Source: Metarhizium brunneum (taxonomy: Eukaryota; Ascomycota; Sordariomycetes; Hypocreales; Clavicipitaceae). From it: 64,000 bases of DNA. The position numbers and the translations under genes are program-made. The stretch is taken from positions 310,001-374,000 of the forward strand of contig NC_089425.1 in the NCBI RefSeq assembly GCF_013426205.1, written 5' to 3'. The notes below the pieces were generated by a model. It had not been told where the DNA came from and searched no databases. It saw only the letters and a program-made list of their open reading frames with translations. Of the stretch, positions 56,996-64,000 are shown in pieces (the stretch's first letter is position 1; each line of letters begins with the position of its first letter).

Positions 56996-58006
56996 ATTCT
57001 CCTTCTGCGTCTTGTAATAATACAAAAGCCGTGTTTCTGCAGGTACATAACACCGTGATGCCAACGAACGAGTTGTCCTAAGGGTAGGAAAAGCGGCGGT
57101 GGCCAGGGAAGAATACGTCTGGTATTATTCGGGCCTTTATTAGCCCGCCGAAATTAAAGCTACTGCTGAATTTGGGCTCGTTGAAGCCGTTGAAGCTGTT
57201 GTTTTTCCCGCTGTGGCCTGCAGCTGGCTTGGACATCAACAACACCAAATTGCGAGGTTCGCGATGCACACGTGCGTGGTGTAAGCCACATTTTCCCATT
57301 AACCAGTTGCCGATAAGTACGAATGTATTTTTGATTAACCAATTAGAGCCTGGGGACACCTGTATTCTATATTACATGAAAGATATCAAGCGGGAAGTTA
57401 CGCTCTCTTGCTTTTTCCCGCGTTCCGCCCATGTAAGCGATGACGGAAAACGTAGGCAAACCGCCGGCAATGAGTTTCATCACCGTGGCCTATCAAGCAC
57501 TTCGCATCCTACTAGGCAGGCGGTTTGCCAAGCACAGATCTGAATGTACATGCACGGAAATCGGCGGCTCAAAAGCTGATTGGGCACAAAGCCCGTGAAT
57601 TAGGCTGCATGGACAAGATCAAAGCGTTGACCCGGGCCGTCGTGCACAGACACGCCAATAGCGGCTCTCGTAGTCAGCCATGTTGAACAATCCTGGCAAT
57701 TTCGGATGCGTATTCCGAAAGATTGACAGGATCCGGGCCTCGGCCCCGTCCCCGGCTCTTGCTCTCAGCCACCTCCGGAAGTATTCCAAGTCCGGGGTAC
57801 CCCAGATTCAGTCCCCAACTTCCGCAAAGAAGGGCCGGATCATGAAAGTGTTCTTCTGAAGCCTCCAAGGTCCCATATATCTTGGCCAAGTTCTCTCCTG
57901 AGGGGTCTTGATTCACCTGGTGATACATCTATACCAGGTCGTTATTGTTTATCGCGAAAACAACCCGTTGTCTACGCCAACTGCAAATCATCTCTTATTC
58001 AACGCC
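56996..58006. promoter_or_regulatory. upstream region of the MFS gene with cluster-type motifs
   Basis: No gene supported; the 84-codon minus ORF at 57674-57928 lies in the promoter and has no motifs. Contains TCCGGAAGT (57774-57782) and CAACTTCCGC (57816-57825), the cluster word. An inverted pair GGCAAACCGCC/GGCGGTTTGCC lies near 57453-57531. The MFS start codon is at 58007. Confidence 0.45.
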
Positions 58007-59733
58007 ATGGACCGCCTCAAGGAGGTTACAGATACATCAACAGCCGAAAATGAGTTCGCAGACAACCCCAATTCGACATCGGACCTCCACGAGTTCAAGG
58101 AATCAGAAGGCTACGTGACCAGGACGGACACCGAACATCGCGGAAACCTCAAGACCGCCAACAACGGGCGCACCATTTTAATTCCCCAACCGTCCGAGGA
58201 TCCCCATGACCCCCTGAACTGGAGCCCGGTCAAGAAGCATGTGATTCTCTTCATTATCAGTTTCGCCGCCTTCCTCCCCGACTACGGCAGCGCAACAGGC
58301 GCCGTTACGCTCATCCCGCAGGCCGAGTAAGCAAGCCATGGACTTCTAACAGCGCCCTGCTCCCGCTGCTAATCCCGTTTCCAGAATCTGGAACATGAGC
58401 CCAGATACAGTCAACCACTCGCAAGTCGGCAACGTCTTCATGCTCGGCGCAGGGGGCATCTTCGTCGTCGCCCTCTCCGCGTGGGCAGGCCGTCTCCCCA
58501 TCCTCTTCTATTTTCTCGTCCTCGCCGCCGCAACAGCCGCATGGTGCGCCGCCGCCACGACATTCGAGTCCTTCATGGCCGCCCGCATCCTCAACGGCTT
58601 CTTCAGCACCGTCGCCCAGGGCGGAGGGCTCATGTTCATCTTTGACATGTTCTTCTTCCACGAGCGCGCCCGCAAGATCAACATCTGGGCTGTGTTCATC
58701 ATCCTGTCTCCGTACATGGGGCCTCTGCTCGCTGCCTTTATGATAACAAGCCTTTCGTGGCAGATTCCCTTCTGGGTGTACTTTGTCGAGGTGCGCATCC
58801 CCAAGGTGACGATCACGTCTGAAGCTGACATGGACACTGGCAGACTGCTCTCGCTCTCATCCTTACTATTCTTTTCGTAGAGGAGACGTATTATGACCGC
58901 CGTATCGCGCCGGAGAATCAGCCGCCCAGGGGTTCACGCATGGCAAGGTTGACGGGCATTGCGCAGTATCCATCGCGCTACTTGCGCAATAGCTTTGGCC
59001 AGGCGTGCATGCGCCCGATTCGCGTTATTCTCAAGCCGACTGTATTTCTGTCCTCGCTGTACTATTTGCTGACGTTTGCTTGGGTCGTGGGCATCAACAC
59101 CACCTTGTCCATCTTCCTTACGCCCCTGTACGACTTTGGCCCCAAGCAGATTGGCTTCTTTTACTTTACGCCCATTGTCGCGGCTCTTTTGGGCGAAATC
59201 ACCGGCCACTGGCTGCACGATGGCATTGCGCGGCAGTACATCACGTCGCATGCTGGGCACTTTGAGCCCGAGATTAGACTCCGCGCCATATGGTTCAGCA
59301 CGCCGTTCATGCTGGCTGGCCTGGTGGGATTGGGGTTCGCTCTCGAGGACGCATATCACTACATGGTCACGGCTGTGTTCTGGGGACTGTACGTCTTTGG
59401 CATCATGGTGTCCACGGTGGCCTTGAATGCGTATAATCTGGACAGCTACCCGGAAGCTTCGGGGGAGGTATCTGCCTGGATCAACTTTGCTCGTAGTGAG
59501 TTCAAGTCCTATTCAGTCAGTCTACGGTTTCTTCTCACTAACACATCGTAGCTGCTGGCGGGTTCATCATTAGTTACTTCCAGGTCAATTGGGCTCATTC
59601 GGTGGGAGCCAAAGTAAGCTTCGGCACCCAGGCTGGAATCTGCCTTTTTGCATTCTTGATTATTGTCTTGTTACAGGTGTATGGAAAGGCAATACGGATC
59701 AAGAGCGGGGCTCTGCATTTTCCTACTGCTTGA
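58007..59733 (+). CDS. MFS transporter (DHA1-like), putative phenolic uptake or efflux
   Basis: Exons 58007-58326, 58385-58790, 58844-59495 and 59552-59733, 519 aa. Introns are GTAAGC..TCCAG, GTGCGC..GGCAG and GTGAGT..CGTAG, 53-58 bp, and the phases close. A hydrophilic 75-residue N-terminus ends in PSEDPHDPLNWSPVKKH, the signature that precedes TM1 in fungal DHA1-type MFS proteins. About 12 hydrophobic segments follow. These include HVILFIISFAAFLPDYG, GGIFVVALSAWAGRLPILF, AWCAAATTFESFMAARILNGFF and FMLAGLVGLGFALEDAYHY. A central cytosolic loop lies around EETYYDRRIAPENQPPRGSR. Its place at the end of the catabolic cluster, and the shared upstream motif, suggest transport of the aromatic substrate. 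Confidence 0.83.
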
Positions 59734-60333
59734 AGCGTCTGGTGGTAATTTCATGATGCACGGATTTGGGGTAAGGTGGTTGAAATGAGTAGTTTCACCA
59801 GTGTGTGCCGTAGCGATACTAGACATTTTCTGACATTGAATTGCTGCATATTAATAACAAGTACCAGAGTGTCTACTTGTATGCTACGATTTAGTTGACC
59901 ATGGAGTTGACACCTGTGGTTGGGTCTCTTCGCTCCACGACTCAACCGTCAAGTCCGATCAACTCTCGTGGCAGGCGCATTTCCAGAGTGAGGAAGGATC
60001 TAGCATAACTCCTAAAACATGAGTCCGCAAGGTATTCTTCATGTCTATTCCGGAAAAGGCAGCGAATCTTACCAAGCTGTATATTAGATCCAGCAGTCAC
60101 GCAAGCCCCAATTATGAATTTATGACGGTCGCGTTATTGATTTGTTTGTTTATTTGCCCCAGTTACTAAGAGGCTGAATTTAATAGAACCTCCACTTACA
60201 CATCGAGCGGAAAACCCTTTGAATGGAAAAAAAAACGGCTCGCCGCTACTCTCACCGTCTCCCACTTTAGCATCCATGCATATGCTGTAGCAGCCTATTT
60301 CATATGATGCAATCTCCCCAAGTCAAAACCTTG
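59734..60333. other. convergent 3' intergenic region
   Basis: Between the MFS gene and the ANK-SPRY gene, AT-rich. No gene supported. Confidence 0.5.
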
Positions 60334-63300
60334 TCAGGGTTTCCAGGTAAATGTGGTTTTAATGAAGGTTGTTTCCGTGTTCCCTACTCCCACTACAGGG
60401 TACAACCGCCCCTGGAGGCCTTTAAACCTAAGACCTATTATGTCGACTTAGTAACCATTTCACATCCTAAAGACGATTCCTCTTACCGAGAAATTTTCCG
60501 TTCCTTGTGAAAAAGGCAATACCCTCGGTCTGGTTGATGTGGCAGGCTATCACATCTCCCATGCCACATGCATAGTTCATTGACAATTCATGACGTGTGC
60601 GGGGACCAAATCCGGTACGACTACCATTGATGTGACAGCAACAAGAATTTGTTTTCAACCGCGAGCTGTCGTTGTCGTGTAGCACATGCTCGTGTCCAAA
60701 GCCAATAAAGATCCTTGAATACCGTGTAAGCAGGGCTTTGCCGTCGGGAATCACCGAGTTCAAAAGACGTAACTTACTGGTTTAGTGTTGCGTCTACGAG
60801 ATGAACTTCGAACTTGAATTTGCCGACGGGCGGAATGGGGTGGTCCGCGCGAAGCCGTTGCCCATTCTCAAGTCGAAGGTTGGGAAAAACTAAAGAACAG
60901 GGCGAAATAATACGTCAGCTGCTACTCAACTCATGGTAGTCCGACAGAGGGCGTGCTTGTAGAAACAGACATACTTGGGCCAGGAAATCCCCAAGCATCT
61001 TCGGGGGCTCTCTCAACATCTACTTCACCCTGATGGCACCAACCCAAAGGCGGCTTTAGGTCCGTGTCTGAGTTCCTGATCATATGTTCTCGTTTGTATT
61101 CCGGGTCCATAAGAACGTGTTTCAGACACTCGAGAGACCACCTGTGTTTATCCAGCCGGATTCCGTCGTGTGGCGTCTGCAAGACAATTTCTACGAGGTA
61201 GAGGTTTTCCGACTCCATCGCAAGTTCGAATAAGTCGTCGAATTCAAGGTCACGGTCTATTCCATTTTGGATCAGCAGTTTCATGATTTTATCTTCTTCA
61301 AACCCAGCTGCACGTTGGAGCATGTCTTTCGCACTCATGGACCGCTTCAGTTCCGGCTTTTTGAGCAAGGTCTCAACAATCACCGCTTGCTGTCTGAAAA
61401 TCGCGTGGCAGAGAGGTGTATAGCCGTTCTTATCCTTCTCATTGACATCCGCACCCTCAATGTCGATTAGCGCCATGAAGGCTTCCTGTGTGCCTTGAGC
61501 TGCCGCGAGAAGGACAGGGCTTCTGTTCTGGGCATCCTTCGTGTGGGCTGACTTGTTCAACTCCAAGACCCTCGATAACACGGCTTTGAAGATTTCGGGC
61601 CCTGCGCAAATCGCTTCATGGTACGGTGTCTTGCCTGAGCTCGTCGCTGCCAGCGGATCCGCCCCAGAATGTAGGAGCTGTTCCGATACCTCTTGATGGC
61701 CACGGGATACCGCAAGAATGAGCGGTGTTTCCTTGTCCTTCGTTTCCGAATCTACCGTGGCACCGGCCTCGAGAAGAATCTTACAAATTCCAACATTTCC
61801 ACGCCCCGCGGCCTTGTGCAAGGGCGTGGATGTTGATTCGTAGGTGGTATTGACATTTGCACCTCGGCCCACGAGCAGCGAGACAACCTCGACGAACCCT
61901 TCGGATACAGCTATTCTTAGGGAACTATCCACTAGCGATCCATCGATGTCATTATCCAGAAAGAAGGTCATGATGCTACTGCCCTTCATATTTGCCATAC
62001 ATCTTGACGCAGCCGTCAAGGTTTGAGCGTCGATGGCGGATTTGCGCCCCGAGGCAAGCATCTTGACAACTTCCAGATGCCCGCTCTCAGCTGCGTATGA
62101 AATAGCGGAGTAACCAAATGTGTCTTGGCAATCCTGGTCAATGTTGGGGACCCTCAAGAGTCGCTCGACCACCCGAGAGCACCCCGATTCAGCCGCATAC
62201 ATGAGAGCTGTCTTTTCCATCGTGTCCATGTAGTTCGGATCCTGCCCTTTAAGCAGGACTTGATCAACGACGCTGACAATTCCCCCTTTTGCGGCCAGAT
62301 GCAGGGTGATTCCGTACTGCGAAGGAGTCCACTGGTTAGCAAGACTTGTAAGATTGGCCAGTACCATAGCACAGTTTTCCCTAGGGCCAATCTCGACGGC
62401 AATATCAGTTTCCTCGGCCACAGGAAGATTATGCGGGAAGTATGATAGCATCTCTTGAACGAATTGAAAAATATCCCCACCGAAATGGAATGTATCTCCG
62501 TCATCTCCCTCGATACCTTTGCGGGATTCTTGGATGAGAAATGTCACCACATTCGCATGGCCATGTCGGGAGGCAAGGTACAGCACGTCGTGGCCCGAGC
62601 CATCCACTTGTGTAATGTCCGCCATCTCATCCAAGAGTATGTCCATCACTTCAACATTGCCAGCCACCGCGGCTAGGTGAAGTGGTGTGCTCCCAGACTT
62701 ATCTTTTGCATTCGTATAGATGCGGATGTCGTTGGCATCACTAGAGGCGCGGAGAAGCTCCTGAACCACGTCTGGTTCCCCTGACGCCGCAGCATGATGT
62801 AGCGCCGAGCGGCCTTGCAAGTTTTTGATGAGGAGGTTCGAGTCGTGGGTAAGAAGCCTCTTCACCGTCTGCAAGTCCCCGGCTGCGCACCCGAGAAGAA
62901 GCGGCGTGTCGCCATTCTCATCCGCTTCGCCGTACCAGCCGCCGTGCTCGAGAAGGATGTCGACCATGTCGACGAAGCCGCAGTCGCATGCCACATGGAG
63001 GGGACTCCGGAGACGGCTATTCAAGAGGCGGAGGGAAACCTTCTGTGTCTGATGCTCTAAACAAAGCTGAACGACGAGGGATGCATTACCACCGAGGACT
63101 GCCAGATGGATTGGAGCTTGGCCTGAAGAATTGGCGGCTCTGATGTTAGACTTGTCACGATACTCCGAGTCCTGGGGCCATTGCCATTCGATGAGGGCTT
63201 TGAGCACATGGGCATGACCACCCTCGGCCGCCAGATGAAGCGGCATATCTCTAGGAGATTTCTTCTTCATGTCTTCTGTTTCTGTGGTGTCCATTCTAGA

Positions 63301-64000
63301 TTCCATCTTGTCCAAAAGCTGCCGCACCACATCCATGTAGCCCCCGCGTGCGGCCAATCCCAACGGCGTGTAGTTGTTCTCGCCGCGTGTCGCCATTGCT
63401 TCGTGGAGAATATTCGCCGGGAGTTTCTCATAGTAACGTAGAATTAATCCCACAATGTCCTCCCGACCAGACGCAACGGCATGACTCAACGCTTTGGGAT
63501 TTTTCTCAAGCTTGGCGCCCCGGTCGAGAAGTTTTTTGATTGCGTCATGTTGCTGAGAGTCGATGGCCATCATGAGAGACTCCTGAACCAGCCAAGGTGA
63601 TTTGCCGACAACGGCGGCGCAAGCTGGATGGGTGTCTGTATCCATATTTTCATCATCAGCCTTCTCCTTTCCGGTGAGAAGAGCCTCTATGACATCGACA
63701 TGGCCAAACCGGCTGGCGAGCTGAAGAGGCACCAGTAGCTCGTCATTCGTAACGTTTGCGTTGTAACCTGCATTGAGCAGTTTTCTAACCACAGCATGGT
63801 AACCAAGGGAAGATGCCTGGTGCAAGGCTGTCCTGCCATATGGGGATATATACTCCTTTCCCATTTCCACTTGCGCCTGATCCTTCAATATTTGGTCCAC
63901 CAACTCGTCTCGCCCACGCATGGCCGCGGCGTAGAGAATCACTCCGTGTCTGGCACCGGCTTCCCAGAGAAAATCAATAGCTGTCTCGCGTGTCGTTGTC
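60334..64000 (-). CDS. ankyrin-repeat protein with C-terminal SPRY domain (5' end outside window)
   Basis: Partial; the frame stays open through base 64000. Exons seen: 64000-60975, 60889-60778, 60713-60487 and 60434-60334. Introns are GTATGT..CTTTAG, GTAAGT..TTCAAG and GTAAGA..AATAG, and the phases close exactly. The large exon encodes over twenty tandem ankyrin repeats (GRTALHQASSLGYHAVV, STPLHLAAVAGNVEVMDILL, KTALMYAAESGCSRVVERLL and others). The last three exons add a SPRY-like domain. It starts FPNLRLENGQRLR and includes IGFGHEHV, GFGPRTRHE, GDVIACHINQTEGIAFFTRNGKFLG and GLQGRLYPVVGVGNTE. Annotating only the long ORF would give a false C-terminus at 60931. ANK-SPRY proteins in fungi often carry upstream nucleosidase and NACHT domains, so this may be the ligand-sensing half of an NLR-like protein; the N-terminus is needed to tell. 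Confidence 0.85.

Noticed and set aside
57674..57928. 84-codon minus-strand ORF upstream of the MFS gene
   Set aside because: No motif or splice partner, and it overlaps the likely promoter with the shared cluster words.

Overview
The window reads as nuclear DNA of a filamentous ascomycete. Genes lie on both strands, and most are split by short introns of about 42-113 bp with GT..AG ends and CTRAY-like branch points. Many proteins belong to fungus-specific families: Zn2Cys6 regulators with a fungal_trans-like region, a UstYa-type protein, a KRE9/KNH-type GPI protein, an APH-like kinase, and an ANK-SPRY protein. The mix of secreted proteins and a catabolic cluster suggests a hypocrealean soil or insect-associated fungus; that placement is inference. 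All exon joins below were worked out by hand from splice consensus and reading-frame continuity, and none is backed by transcript data.

Region by region. 1-2.5 kb is AT-rich and holds no convincing gene. 2.6-4.4 kb encodes a secreted M43-type metalloprotease. 4.6-6.2 kb is a MULE/FAR1-type transposase wrecked by nonsense changes and frameshifts. 6.8-7.6 kb has an APH-fold phosphotransferase, followed by 3 kb of weak, possibly decaying Cys-rich ORFs. 11.4-25.1 kb is a housekeeping block: a kinesin with an in-frame TAG, a four-TM MARVEL-like protein, a farnesyl-diphosphate-synthase-like protein, tRNA-Lys(CTT), signal peptidase SEC11, a CsbD-like protein, a FAR-17a/AIG1-like membrane protein and a BTB protein. 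26.4-28.8 kb has a UstYa-type protein with degraded metal motifs and a KRE9/KNH-like GPI protein. 30-48 kb is sparser. It holds a NYN-LOTUS protein, a secreted orphan, a 2OG-Fe(II) oxygenase candidate, an FAD oxidoreductase, a Zn2Cys6 regulator and a small secreted Cys-rich protein. It is punctuated by solo LTRs of one ~250 bp family.

48.7-59.7 kb is the most coherent functional unit. It contains maleylacetate reductase, hydroxyquinol 1,2-dioxygenase, a Zn2Cys6 regulator, a phenol-2-monooxygenase-type flavoprotein and an MFS transporter. Together they would import a phenolic, hydroxylate it toward hydroxyquinol, open the ring, and reduce maleylacetate to 3-oxoadipate. All three intergenic regions of the cluster carry a CAACTTCCG-type motif with CGG half sites, and one has it as an 11 bp inverted pair. 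That makes it a candidate operator for the cluster's own regulator. The window ends inside a large ankyrin-SPRY protein, possibly the C-terminal half of an NLR-like receptor.
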